Source of the DNA: Zygnema circumcarinatum
Lineage: Eukaryota; Streptophyta; Zygnematophyceae; Zygnematales; Zygnemataceae
DNA: 56,725 bases
Assembly (NCBI GenBank): GCA_037447605.1
Contig: CM074808.1
Location: 1,171,536-1,228,260, forward strand
Direction of reading: 5' to 3'
This document shows, one piece after another, positions 44,223-55,959 of the stretch (positions are counted from its first letter, which is position 1; each line of letters begins with the position of its first letter). A program made the translations under genes and the position numbers. A model generated the notes under the pieces. That model was given only the letters and a program-made list of their open reading frames with translations, was not told the DNA's origin and ran no database searches.

Positions 44223-44583
44223 GGAATACGCCGCCTCGGATCTCGTGACCGCCCGCCGTACCGTATGGTACAGTACCTCATCGTACCGTACGGTGAGATC
44301 CCTTTTCCGTAGGAGTCAGATCTCGATCATTGCGGGCGGGCACCGACGCAGTCCCTAGGCCGTCCGCACCAATGGGAAGCCGTTACTCCGCATGTTGTCA
44401 CCGTGTGGAGGTCTGGTCCGCGTGGCAGTAAGGCATTGGGTATGGCTAAGCAGTGTCTACACGTGGCACCTCTCTATTGCGCGTCGACAAGGCCGCCTTG
44501 TCGGCGCGCCCCGCTGGCGGGGCGGATGAGCACATCTCTTGGCGCGTTTCGCCGCCCTCCGACAGTCCTACCCCTCTCTCCCA

Positions 44584-44649
<66 letters not shown>

Positions 44650-45134
44650 CTCTAGCTTCTCCCCCCCTGGCAGCGCGCCAATCAGAGAAGGCCGGAGACT
44701 CGTCGGACGTTACAGACCGCACGCCAACGGAGGCCTCCGCGGTTTAAAATCTCCACACTTTTTCAACAGAAGCTTTACCGCCTCTAATCACCTGCAGGGC
44801 TTCTCTCCGCCCTCCTTCTGAGTTCCAGTAGAGGCGTAAGATTTTTATTCCTTTTTCCTTCATGAATTCAAGCAATCTTATTTATAATTATTAAATCTTA
44901 ACCTCTCATGTCCTTTCGCATTCTGGTTTATCTTAGCCATCTCGAGTAAAACTAACTCTGTAACATGTGATTTTCCTCCCCCTCTCTTTCTCTCTCTATC
45001 TAATCCTCTCTCTCTCCATGTTGATCGCTCCCACCCCTATATCTTGATATAGCTGATTCCTGATTCGAACCCCACCTTTTTATGTAAAACCCTCCTGGAA
45101 TGCCTTCATCTTGTATGCAATCATACAGGCCGCC
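44223..45134 (+). promoter_or_regulatory. Upstream region of ZIP2
   Basis: 44223-44400 has GTACCGTACGG runs and a segment shared inverted with 8317-8370. A (CT)n tract occupies 44586-44648. 44590-45062 is the partner of the inverted repeat at 27787-28285. An acceptor-like CATACAG sits just before GCCGCCATGG, so a 5'-leader intron is possible. No coding gene was found. Confidence 0.55.
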
Positions 45135-46969
45135 ATGGCCGGATTCGACGAAGCTCCGTTGGATTGCGGCGCGGGAGGAGGCTCTGCGAGGGACGCTCTC
45201 AACTATCGCATAGGCGGCCTCTTTGGAATCTTCCTCGCGGGAATGTAAGGATAGCCACGATCCTTCCATTCAACCAGCTCTCTATTTTTTTCACTGCAGG
45301 CTATCAAGTGGGGAGCTGAGAAACGATGCTTCGTAAGGAAATGGCTTTGATTAATGCATGGAGGAGCTCCCTCTTAAATTTTTCATGTGTACAGCGTGGG
45401 TTTCATTCTGCCTGTACTCGCGCGGAACCGATTCAAACTCGTTTTCTTCCTGTTTCAAACGTTCGCAGCGGGCGTTGTTTTGGGGGTCGGCATTGTCCAT
45501 GTCCTCCCGGGTAAGCATGCATCGCTGATCCGATCCCGGCTGAAGGTGAACTCGCAACTGAATGTTGAATTCACAGTTGCTCACAGGGAGAGGAAGAGCG
45601 GGAGAGAACGGGAGAGAACAAAGGTGCGTGTCCGAATATCGTCGTTTTAAATTTGTTGGCGAGTTCCTTGTTGACTATGTGTACAGAGGCAACAGACGTA
45701 CTCCAAGATCCCTGTCTCGGTTTGTCAACTACATTTCCTTGGGCACCAGTAATTGCACTTTTCTCCGCCCTGCTTACGTTCATTTTCGAGCATTCGCTGC
45801 GCATGTTCATGGAGCGCCGTCTTCTACAAAAACATGAGAAGCAGCAAGTGGGCTTCGGAGGTGAACGCCCGCCCTGTGAATGCACCGCATCGCTCTATTT
45901 TCTGCAAAAAAAAAGCGTTCACAAACATCTGCATGCATTGCAATGTGAAGGGGTGCACTAGTGACCTGAACAATGGCAGCGCCCCTTCTCTCTCGAGTGT
46001 GGGTGTAGACGCGCAGGTTGCTGCAGCGGAGAACGGGTTAGTGGTGGGACATCACGGAGCGACGGTGATCGGAGAGGCAGAGTTGACAATGCAGAATCGG
46101 AGAGTGGTAGCATACACGCTGGAAGTCGGTATCGTCTTCCACTCCATATTCATCGGACTCTCTTTCGGAACTTCTCATGATGCCACCTTCGTGAAGGGCC
46201 TCGCCTTTGCTCTGCTTTTCCACCAGGTGCCGTTTTCTATCCTTGATAAGGATCACATTTGCCGACTCACCTGTCTCTTAACACCTTGTCTCCGTCCTCC
46301 CCCTCCCCTTCCCCCTCCCCTCCCCCTCCCCTCCCCCTCCTCCTCGCCTTCCCCATTCCCCTCCCCTCCTCCTCCCCCTCCCCCTCCCCCTCCCCCTCCC
46401 CCTCCCCCTCCCCCTCCCCCTCCCCCTCCCCCTCCCCCTCCCCCTCCCCCTCCCCCTCCCCCTCCCCCTCCCCCTCCCCCTCCCCCTCCCCCTCCCCCTC
46501 CCCCTCCCCCTCCCCCTCCCTCCCCTCCCCCTCCCCCTCCCCCTCCCCCTCCCCCTCCCCCTCCCCCTCCCCTCCTAACCCAGCGGGGGTTATACAGGGC
46601 TTCGAAGGCATTGCCTTGGGCAGCGCCCTCTCGCGAGCGAACGTGGGAGTCGCGAAGCTTCTTCTGCTCGGCCTCGTGTTCGTGCTGACGTGTCCTCTGG
46701 GCGTGGCCGCCGGCATCGCCGCGGGGGCCTCGTACAACGGGCGGAGCGTCGCGGCGCTGGGGACGAGCGGGGGACTCGGGGCGGTCTCCGCGGGGGTCCT
46801 CCTCTACAACGGCTTCGGGGACCTCCTCCTGCCCGCCTTCCTCGACCGCGGGGACCACGGGGACCACGGCGGGGACCGCGGGGACCGGAGCGATCTGGCC
46901 ACCGTCCTCGGCTTCGTCAGCCTGCTCGCCGGCGCAGCGTGCATGAGCCTCATAGCCAAATGGGCGTAG
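45135..46969 (+). CDS. ZIP-family divalent metal transporter 2
   Basis: Paralogue of ZIP1. Exons 45135-45244, 45395-45510, 45687-45860, 46009-46226 and 46598-46969 give about 329 aa; the first two intron phases equal those of ZIP1. Marks: [20 protein letters not shown] (TM1), [17 protein letters not shown], the TM4 metal site [19 protein letters not shown], the TM5 site [17 protein letters not shown], and the C-terminal MSLIAKWA. An extra intron (45861-46008) lies in the variable loop. Its acceptor is either GGTGTAG at 46008 or CTGCAG at 46026; both keep frame and differ by 6 residues. The loop has one HH pair. Intron 4 (46227-46597) is mostly a (CCCCCT)n tract. The last exon is GC-rich with a Gly/Asp/His-rich insert ([15 protein letters not shown]) before the final helix. 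Confidence 0.9.
46291..46576 (+). repeat. (CCCCCT)n microsatellite inside ZIP2 intron 4
   Basis: About 285 bp of near-perfect CCCCCT hexamers, with slightly imperfect CCTC at both edges, fill the intron between the TM4 and TM5 exons. The acceptor GGTTATACAG follows within 25 bp. Frames through it encode only Pro/Ser/Leu or Gly/Glu and are not exons. A length change here could affect splicing. Confidence 0.95.
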
Positions 46970-48976
46970 GGAGGGGAGGGACTTGCTCGTGCTGGTAGGT
47001 AGGGATTCATTATAGGATTTTTTGCAAAGCAAAAGTAGTGCAGGAGGTTTGTGCGCTTATTGGCGGTTAGGTAGATGGATAGGTAGATCCAGTCATTAAA
47101 TGAAACTATTATTTGTAGTGAGAAAGTCGAAGGAGCCGCTAGAGAACGATGGGAATAAACTGAAAGGTGACTACATTGCTATGCCAGGTGAGGGTGTCTG
47201 CCAACTCATATCTATGAGATGTGGCAAGTGTCGCCACCGTGTCTTAAGTATGTACTTTCGTTCTTTGATGGGTTATTAACGGAAATAGAGTTCAGTTCGG
47301 ATTCCGAGGTTGGGGGAAATTTCCTCTTCAGACTATGACGAGAGTCGCGAAATCAGCTGCATGTGCTGTGCGTGACGGCGCAAGCTCCATCCCCTCTACA
47401 AGGGACATCCCACAAAGCATGCCAATCTTCTGTCAAGCTCTGAGAAGGTGGCACCCAGCAAGCTGATTGCTTTGAAAAAAAAGGGGCCCTTAAAACGTCG
47501 TCGAGCCACGAACATGAGCCGCTTTATCGCTCAACACACTGCCCTAAAATCCTCCGCGTCTTACAAAAGTAAAGAATTCAGACGTGTCGCAAATCAAGCG
47601 ATCAACTTTCTCCCTTGACGGAAAGAGGCTGTGGCTGATTGCCACGACGTCAATGCTCTCTCTGTTTGCATAAGAATGCCATTGGCCGCCATGGAGTTGA
47701 TGGTAAATTTATCGAAGTATTCTGCTTGGTCTCCGGTCGGTATCCCTTCTTCTCTTTTGCTTTCTTTTTGGCATTCGGACTTGTTCAGATGCGAATAATA
47801 CACGTGTAATTACTTGCACGAGGCCGGCTCTCTCTCTCTGCGCAACGCGAGCCGAGCCGCATTGTACCCCCTCGGCTCACGGTTCGTGGCAGCGCGGACT
47901 TCGCCCTGATTTGGCCCTCCCTCATGGACGGTGCTCGGCATTTTTTTTTTTTTTTTTTTTTTTTTGTTGTGTTGGCCGATCCGACCCCCAACGATTTATT
48001 GTCCGCACTATTGTTGTTGCGCAGCATGAAGGCGATGCGGCCCTTCGCAAGGAGCGCGCATGTGCGACCGTGACGTGACGCGACACGACATGACGTGGCC
48101 GACAAGTTTGTTCCTACGGCTGTTGCGATTTGTGGTCGCCTCTACGGCCGTTTGGGGCATCCTTCCTTGGGCAGTGCGCCCATCGATCGCTCCTTGGACA
48201 TACGCGCACAGCCCCGCAAGGATCCTCGCTGCTTTGTATCGACAGCGCATGTCCGCCTTCCGCCCTTCAGCGGTGCCCTCATCCTCGCTTCTCCGCAATG
48301 TGCCGCACATAGGCGACCTTCGCGGCTGCTTCGAGGGAGGGCTGCGTTGTTGAGCATAGCCGTAGATTCCCACTCATAGCTTTTTTCTTGACCTTAGGTC
48401 CTTTGCGACCAGTTCTTCGTGGTTCCCCATGATGCTGATTTTGTCCATGTACACTTGATGGCATCGCCATCGTGAGATTGATGCCACATCTTTTACCCTG
48501 AATCATTTCCACAACTATCTGTCCACGCGCAGAGTACAAATGGAAAAGATCTGTCTCAAAATTTCACGCATGCTAGTCAAATTATTTCCACCAGGCTGGT
48601 GGACAATGGAGGGCAGAAGAAGGGATCTGACTACCTAATCCGTGGATATAGATTTGAACTAATATAGCATTTCCTGAATAAGCTTTGATCTCCGTAGAGA
48701 AAGCACGGGCATGGGTGTATGCCTAGCCTACAGATTATGCATAATCATCCGGCTACATGCCTATCAAGCTGCGGCGAGTTGCCGACTTCAGCTCGCCACT
48801 ACCTTCACAACTCGGGCCGGATTCAGTGTGCTCTGTCAAATTCGACCCAGTCCGAGGAAGAACTTGACAGAGGGCCAATTGGTAACTACCCTCCGAAAGG
48901 AAATTGTAAGAAGTTAAAAAGCAGGGCTGGTTAGTTAGTTGGTTAGCTGGCTCTCCTGGTTAGCGGTAGAGCCTGA
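46970..48976. other. Intergenic region between ZIP2 and GT61-1, no gene recognised
   Basis: ZIP2 and GT61-1 converge on this 2-kb region. It has a 26-base poly-T run (about 47940-47965) and several short frames around 48008-48540 without recognisable content or splice support. No repeat shared with other parts of the window was noted. Confidence 0.45.
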
Positions 48977-51900
48977 TCACGACGTGACGAACCGACGCAC
49001 AGACTGTGCAATGGTGTTGAGGACACTCAGCACGTCGGTCATGTTCGCATTGAGAGCAGTTTCTTTTGTGCCCTCTCCGAGTGAAAGGTAGTACGTATGT
49101 CCGCTCGCTTCGGCCAAGTGATGGAAACACGCTTCCCAGTAGAGATTGGGCCGAATTTCAAAGACGAAGCTGTTACGGGGCATGAAAAACATGTTGGTCA
49201 TCGCAGCCCCGTGGCCTGCTACAAAAATCCGCGCTTGATTAAAGAGGTCCTTCGCTGAAGACAGACACACAGCAGAACGAAGAGATCAGTTTCTCCCACA
49301 TCATTCAAACATGTATCGCGGACACCCCACAATCCGCATGCGATCGAACGCAAATTCTAACCCTAATTCAGACGCAGAGCAGAGAACTATGACCGATTGG
49401 GCATGTGAGTTCTCACCTTCTAAGATAGAGACGCTGCCGTCGAATATCTTCACCCTTTCCCTCCCGAACAATTCCACCATTGCGTTCTCGACCTCATCTG
49501 TCTGCACCAAACTTCGCCCACCATAGCGCTTTGCCAGCACAGCTATCCAGTCGGGGGCGAAGTTCTCGTCATTGTCCGTTTGAATGACCGCAGGCAAGCG
49601 CTCAGTCCAGTCCGAATTGAACATTGGAATGCCATCAGGGGGGAGGAGGAAATGGCTCCTCAAGTAGCGCCATTGGTTAGGGCTCGGCCGGCTACAAGGA
49701 GCATAGAACGGCTGCCAGGGCCAGAAGGCGGCGGCCAATCAGAACACGCTCAATCAAAACTGAAATGAAACTGATTGGGTGAAATTGCAAAGGATGATGC
49801 TTTCAAATAAGTCCTTTGAAAGGGCGGCACCTGATAAACTATGTCCGCATATAGGAGCTCTGTGTCCAATATTGAGTGGATGTTGAGCTGGTCAGCGCGA
49901 ATGCCGAGGAGGGTCAGACCGACACCCTCAAGGAAGACGTGCTGCCAAGCCAACCCCAAAAGCCAAAATGTCAATGACTATGCTGCTTGTTTAGTTTAGT
50001 CTATGCGTGGTGTCGGTAGCTGGAAAGGAGTGCTGATGCGCACTTGCCCAACAATCGAGTGATTGCGGAGGGTGCTCCACCATTAGAGGCAAATGCATCT
50101 TGTTAATGGCTGCTCATATCGATGCGTTGAGAGCGTTGATCAACTACAGACAGTATCGGTCATATTCTGTTACTTCACCTGGCAATTGGACACAGCTTGT
50201 TAATCATTCGGTCATAAAATTTGCTATATTTTTCGGTGGGGAAACCCCTTTGAACAGACTCTGATTTGAATGCATCTCATTTGTATGATACATGCTCCAC
50301 GCTTCGCGCTGCATGCTTTAGACAGCTGAATGTTCGGCCCTACTGACTAAAACACCGCTGAAATACTGCATAATATATTAAAATAAGACAAAGAAATCGC
50401 ATATACAACTACGCGAACGTATTTGTACAAATTGACATACGTTGACAATGCAGCGAATATAGCAATGAATTAACACATTGACTCCTAAACATGGACCCCT
50501 ACGTTTGAAAACCAAAGAAGTAGTTAAATAAGGAAGTTCTATAGAATTGGAGACACGGGAATTAAAGTTCCAGTTACTTCCCCTGATATACACATTACTC
50601 GAAGCTGGTAGAAAGTTTCAAGATATACAGAGCATATTCACTTACTCCAATACGGACTTTGAAAGGCGAAGCTACGACCACACCCCAATAGCGCAGTCTG
50701 CTTATTCTGTTTCATAGCTACTCTCCATTCTCTCTATATGGTCCGCCTCTTGTTCCGTCACTCTCCCTCTCCCCCCCCCCCACAAAACCCCGTCGCCGTT
50801 TACTACTTTTCTTCTCTATTTTTTGTTCGTAAAAGGATTTTGACGCAATTCACACCCACCTGATCCTCCCTGTGAGCCACAGGGATGTTCGGATTGCGGC
50901 GAAGAATGTCCGACACAAGCAGGACAGCTGGCAATATCTCCACCACTCCGTGGTAGAAGGCGTGCGCATTCCAATGCGCCAAGTTGAGGACCTCCTTGAA
51001 ATAGCGCACAGGAGTGTCTTCCGGATAAACATATTTCTGTCCTCCAAGCAGAGCTACAAATCAGATGTCATCTTTCAGAAGCCCAGTACGGTCCAAGCCT
51101 AGGCTCGCGCTTTCCTGGCAGGGACGTTGATAAAGGGTACGGTTTCACGTAACAACTTAAGCATGCGGAAGGGAGGGGGAAGCTCAGGTGAAGCAATAGC
51201 GGAATTCAGACAGCCTAAATCTGCAACTTGGCAACAAGATTTAAGCTTTCAACTAATGAACCGTCGCAAGCGTCCCAATTGACGTGGGTGCGCAAAGCTC
51301 CCTACTCGCTGGTGAAATCAATTGAAACCAATTCAAAATCCTCCAGTTCATGTTTTGAAATAAGCCGCTAAATATCCAAGGACGAAGGCCGTGCAATGGA
51401 TTTAAGCCAACAGATCTTGTAACGTATGACGAAGCAACAACCCAATGAAGGGCACAGGACGTATACCTCACGGTCGTTAGCGCAACCCCCACGATCAAAA
51501 TGAAATTCAGAGTTGAGCAGGTTTCCGCGCGAGTTAATGTACACTGATGGCACTGCAAACAGCTGCCCCCCTGTCTTCTCAAACTTGAAGTAGTCCTGCA
51601 CGATTGAACAGCTCTTGTCGAACTCCGGAATAACTCCTCGCTCCTCCTGCGGCCTCAGCAGCGGACAGTTCGCGGGAGCGAGTGCATCCAGAGACTCGTT
51701 ATCAGATAGCTCCTCCCTCCAGGAGGCTTGGATCCAAGAGAAATTCCCGGGGCAGACCTCGAAGGCCGGCCAAGTCCCGCCCTTACAGTTTAGGGTTTCC
51801 ATGCGCTCCGGATTGTCGTTGACCTTGAAGTAGTCCAGGTGCAGCGCCTTCAAATTCTCTCTCCTGATCTCCTTGCCAAGGACATCTCTCCTTAAGGGCC

Positions 51901-52126
51901 CTTCGCGATGATTTAAGCCCTCCAGCCTCCGCCTGCCGTCCCTCATCGAGAACGTAAACTTGCCGACGTCGGAAGTCCAGCGATGCGATCGGTGCTCCTC
52001 GCGTTCCTGCAAGCTCCTCCTGTTGTGGGAGATCCAAGAGAAAGGCGAAATATCACGCCTTGCAGAGCTTGATTGCAGCCATAGCAGGCCGATAAGGACG
52101 AGGAGGCGCAGCGAGGCCGCCGCCAT
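48977..52126 (-). CDS. GT61 family glycosyltransferase (DUF563), copy 1
   Basis: GT61 enzymes are Golgi type II membrane proteins that add sugars such as xylose or arabinose to xylan and N-glycans. Exons 52126-51467, 51036-50860, 49941-49831, 49711-49417 and 49254-48977 join in frame to 506 aa. Residues about 5-22 (LRLLVLIGLLWLQ) form a signal anchor. The lumenal part has RGGCANDRE at the end of exon 1, YVYPEDTPV and LAHWNAHAFYHGVVEILPA in exon 2, GIRADQLN in exon 3, and RSLVQTDEVENAMVELFGRE in exon 4. The hallmark GHGAAMTNMFFMP, usual near the C terminus, is in exon 5. Acceptor and sugar cannot be inferred. The donor of intron 1 is GTATAC. The start is the ATG closest before the anchor, since the open frame extends upstream without another ATG. 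Confidence 0.9.
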
Positions 52127-53159
52127 GGCTCCCCGGCGAGGTCGGGAGAGGGTGCCGGGAGGGAGGGAGGGAGGGAGTGGCAGGAGTGGTCGCCGCCCTC
52201 CCACTGCAGCGCGGGCCCCCCAACGGCTCTCCGCGCCCGCCGCCGGTCCTCGCGGGCGGGCAGCAGGGCCGTACGGAATAGTCATCGTACGAGCATCATG
52301 TCACGTTACAGTGTACGGCACCAATCACGAGCCACCGACCACCCGGTGGCGGTACTGCTGGCGCGTCGGCGGTAGCTGATAGGACGACCATTTTTGTCGT
52401 TTTTTCGAGCATGACTGGCGCGCCGAGTCTGCCGACATGACTGGCGCGCCGAGTCTGCCGACATGACTGGCGCGCCGAGTCTGCCGACATGACTGGCGCG
52501 CCGAGTCTGCCGACATAACCGGCGGCGCTGAGAGGGCCGTCCGTACACACACCACGGCCGTACACGGTGCGGCCGTACATGGCACGGCCCGGTTTCAAAA
52601 CTGCGGACCGCTGCGCCGGAAGCCTGTCGAGGAGCTCTGATTGGCTGGACGCACCTTTGCTGTGCGAGAAGGGTTGTGTCGTGGTGCCGCTAACGGAATT
52701 CCCTCCTCACTGCCACTACACTACAGCCAATGAGGAAGCACCGACCACCCAAGGGGGTGGTTCTAGCGCGGAGTCATCGTCACGCCGAATCGTATCGGCT
52801 AGGACTTGCGTTGTACAGACCACCGACCGTCGGATCGGCCAGCCATTGGTTGGAATAGTTTTTCGCCGTCCGATGGTCGCCAGCCAACCATTGGAGCAGT
52901 TGCCAATTTCCGGGTCACTTTGGTACAGCGCCAAACGGCACAACCACCACTTGACTGTCACCGGGGAAAAGGCTGAACGGCAACAGTTCACAACAAGCTC
53001 GACTTCAAGCCGCTTCATTACCATAAGAAGTGTGTGCTCGAGGCATCAGCTCAACAGAAGATGGGGCAGTCCTTCCTACAGCAATACCTCACGCACCCTA
53101 ATTCGTGTTCCAGAGTCCTTACAAGTCGCCTGACATGGTCGTCCCTACACAGAATTAGT
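52127..53159. other. Intergenic region between the two GT61 genes
   Basis: This holds the GC-rich upstream region of GT61-1, a 26-bp tandem repeat (separate entry) and the 3' flank of GT61-2. A plus-strand frame at 52567-53133 has no recognisable domain. No other gene was seen. Confidence 0.5.
52410..52514 (+). repeat. Four copies of a 26-bp tandem repeat
   Basis: The unit CATGACTGGCGCGCCGAGTC followed by TGCCGA repeats four times without visible change. Each unit contains GGCGCGCC, an 8-bp palindrome. It lies about 285 bp upstream of the GT61-1 start codon, so it could be part of the promoter. Confidence 0.95.
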
Positions 53160-55781
53160 CTATTTCGACCCTACATTTATCTCTTCTGCAATGGTAGTTA
53201 GAATCCTCAACACTTCCGTCATGTTCGCGTTCAGAGGAGTGTGCTTGGTTCCCTCTCCCAACACGAGGTAGTACTTGTGGCGGCTCACTTCCGCCAAAAA
53301 ATGGAAGCATGCATTCCAATAGCCGTTGGGACGGATCTCAAAAATGAAGCTGCCGTGAGGCATGAAAAACATGTTGGTCATTGCGGCCCCGTGGGCTGCA
53401 ACGTATATTCGCGCTCGATTAAAGAGATCTTTCGCTGCAAACGGCCATACGATAACGAGAACCATCCCCAGCAAGTCAGCAACAGCGGAGCATGCAGAAA
53501 TGCTGCAGACTATTGCTAAACAGTCCAAGCCGGTATTTGTGCGGCGTGGAATGTGACCTTCAAGGATGGGGATGCCGCCATCAAAGATCTTCACTCTCTC
53601 CCTCCCGAACAGGCTGACCATGGCGGCCTCCACCTCATCCGTCTGCACCAAGCTTCTCTCGCCATAGCGCTTTGCCAACACAGCGACCCAATCGGGAGGG
53701 GGTCTGCTCCCACCCGTTGCGATTTTCCGAGGTTTACGTTCAGACCAGTCCGGGTTCAGCATTGGAATGCCATCAGGAGGGAGGAGGAAATGGCTCCTTA
53801 AGTACTGCCACTGCGCGCGGCTCGGTCTTGCACAGGGGGCATAGTACGGCTGCAGGGGCAGATAGCGGTTTAAATTGAATGAAGTTCGATCACGATTAAG
53901 TGGAATCAGTGAGACCAAACAGAAAAGCAGCTGCTACCGATCACACTCGAGAAAAAACAGCACCTGATAGACCTTCTCCCCAAAGAGCAGCTCCTTGTCT
54001 TTGAATTCGTAAATGTTTAGCTGGTCTGCGCGAATGCCGAGTAGTGGCAGGCCTACGTTCTGAAGAAAGGTGTGCTGCAAAACCCACCCGAAACACCAGA
54101 TAGGGCCTCAAAGTTTAGAAGCTCCCAGTAGCAGTGTTCCCCTAACTATCCCCCGTTTTTGGAAGGAAAAAAGGCGTACCCTGCTATGGCCTTGAGACGA
54201 AGGGGGACGCTCACCTGGCCCTCTCTGTGCGCCACTGGAATGTTAGGGTTACGGCGAAACACGTCTGCCAGCAGCAGCAGGGCGGGCAGCAGCTCTACCA
54301 CCCCGTGAAAGAAGGCGTAGGCATTCCAATGGGCCAGATTCACGATTTCTCTGAACACACGAACTGGTGTGTCTGCCGGATACACGTATGGCTGTCCTGC
54401 AGGGAGAGTCCACTAATCCTCAGATAGTGCCAGTCACTCTCTAAGCCTGGCTAGTATTGAGTAGCACCAGCAACGCTGGGGGGATTAGGCAAACATAAGC
54501 TAACATAAGTGATGAAGTGGATGTCGAATAGGTCCACTGATTTTTGTTCATTGTTGTTCGAAATGGTCAATCATAAAAGAAGTCGGTTCAGACTCTATTC
54601 AAGGTTCCTAATCTTGTAAAAATTAGCCTCTTTAGGCTATTAGTCTTTTTTTGGTTTTGAGTAATCGTTAAGTTACTTTATGTTATTTAAATGTATCCGC
54701 CATGAAAGCTGAATTGCTGCGGGAACAGTTGCATGTAGTCGCAAACCCGTAGACGCTTTCAATCTCCATTGCCTTGCTTCTCCCTTCTTAGACAACGTGG
54801 GAGGACGAACTCGAAGCAGACTGTTTATTGTCTCAATGAAATTTGAAGCGAGAGCCTATATCCATTTACGGTGAAATATTTGTGTACATATGTAATACTT
54901 TTTCATCGTCATAGAAAACAGGCCTCTCGAAAAACAAGTTATGGATAGCTTAGCCGTTCTACCGTCACGGCATTTCTTCTTCCTGAATCTTTACCAAAAT
55001 TACTTTATGTACCGCCATATCCACTTGCAGACCTCCAGGCTATACACAAGAATTCAAAAAAAGGGCAGAAGACAGAAGGCTGTACTTCACCGTCACAGGC
55101 GCAGCCTCCTCGGTCAATGTGATACTTGGAGGTCAGCGGATTGCCACGCGAATTGATATATACAGAGCGGAGAATGTACACCTGCGCTCCTATTCTCTCG
55201 TGCCGCACAAAGTCCTGCAGAAAGGAGCAATTAGGGTTGAACTCCGGAATGACACCTGGCCCCGGACGCGGCTTCAGTGGCGGACAATTCAAAGGAGGCT
55301 CAGGATCAGCGTATTCGTGGTCGGATAGCTCCTCCTTCCAGCAGGCCTCCACCCACGAAAAATTGCCGCCACAGGATTTAAAATCGGGACAGCTGCTTCC
55401 TTTACAATTGAGGGTTTCCATGCGTCCAGGGTCATTATTGAAACGGAAAAAGTCCAAGTGCACTGTCTTCAGATTCTCTCTCCTGATTTCTGCTCCCAAA
55501 AGCTCACTTCTTAATGGTCCCTCCCCACCCTCCGTCCCCTCCAGCCTCTGCAACTCCCCTCGCCTTGTAAACTTCCCAATGTCGGATGTCCAGCGGTGCG
55601 ATCTGTGCGTCTCATTGGCGTAGAGCTTTCGCCTGTTTACAGAGTCCACATTTGCTGCAAATCGACCGTACCGTCCGGAATCAGAAATCTTCTCAGAAGA
55701 CGCGTCTACGTAGAGAGAGGGCGGCCATGGCAGGCAGCACAGCGCCAGAAGGAGGAGCGCCGACCTCGAGCCTCCCGCCAT
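53160..55781 (-). CDS. GT61 family glycosyltransferase (DUF563), copy 2
   Basis: Tandem paralogue of the gene at 48977-52126, with the same five exons and the same phases: 55781-55086, 54391-54215, 54074-53964, 53849-53558 and 53434-53160, 516 aa. Exons 2 and 3 have identical lengths in both genes (177 and 111 nt). It has a signal anchor (ALLLLALCCLPWPPSLYV) and the conserved blocks HRSHRWTSDIGKFT, METLNCKG, VYINSRGNPL, YVYPADTPVRVF, GIRADQLN, RSLVQTDEVEAAMVSLFGRE and AAHGAAMTNMFFMP. In the last block the first Gly of the GHGA motif is Ala. All exons are intact, so both copies may be active. Expected place: Golgi lumen, in cell-wall or N-glycan assembly. Confidence 0.9.
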
Positions 55782-55959
55782 GGCCGCCAGGAGAGGCGTA
55801 GACCGCAGCGGCAATGGAAACAGAAAAGGGCGCCGTCGGTACCTGTTGCGAGCACCTGTTCGTACAGATTTATCCGTACATCTCCCTTCACCAACAATGT
55901 ACGGCTTAATACGGACTGCCGACATCCAGCCGTTGACAAGTGTTTCGTACGTATTCGTA
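55782..55959 (-). promoter_or_regulatory. Upstream region of GT61-2
   Basis: Only about 180 bp lie between the GT61-2 start codon and repeat R. The sequence contains several GTACGGATT/CGTACA motifs. Any longer promoter would have to include the repeat. Confidence 0.4.

Noticed and set aside
46253-47032. Gly- and Pro-rich ORFs across ZIP2 intron 4
   Set aside because: They are the CCCCCT intron array read in other frames.
48008-48540. Overlapping ORFs on both strands
   Set aside because: No family resemblance and equal openness on both strands; not supported as a gene.
52410-52514. CRISPR-like array
   Set aside because: Units are directly adjacent without spacers, and the genome is eukaryotic.
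52567-53133. 188-codon plus-strand ORF between the GT61 genes
   Set aside because: No domain or conserved pattern seen; starts in a repeat-rich promoter area.
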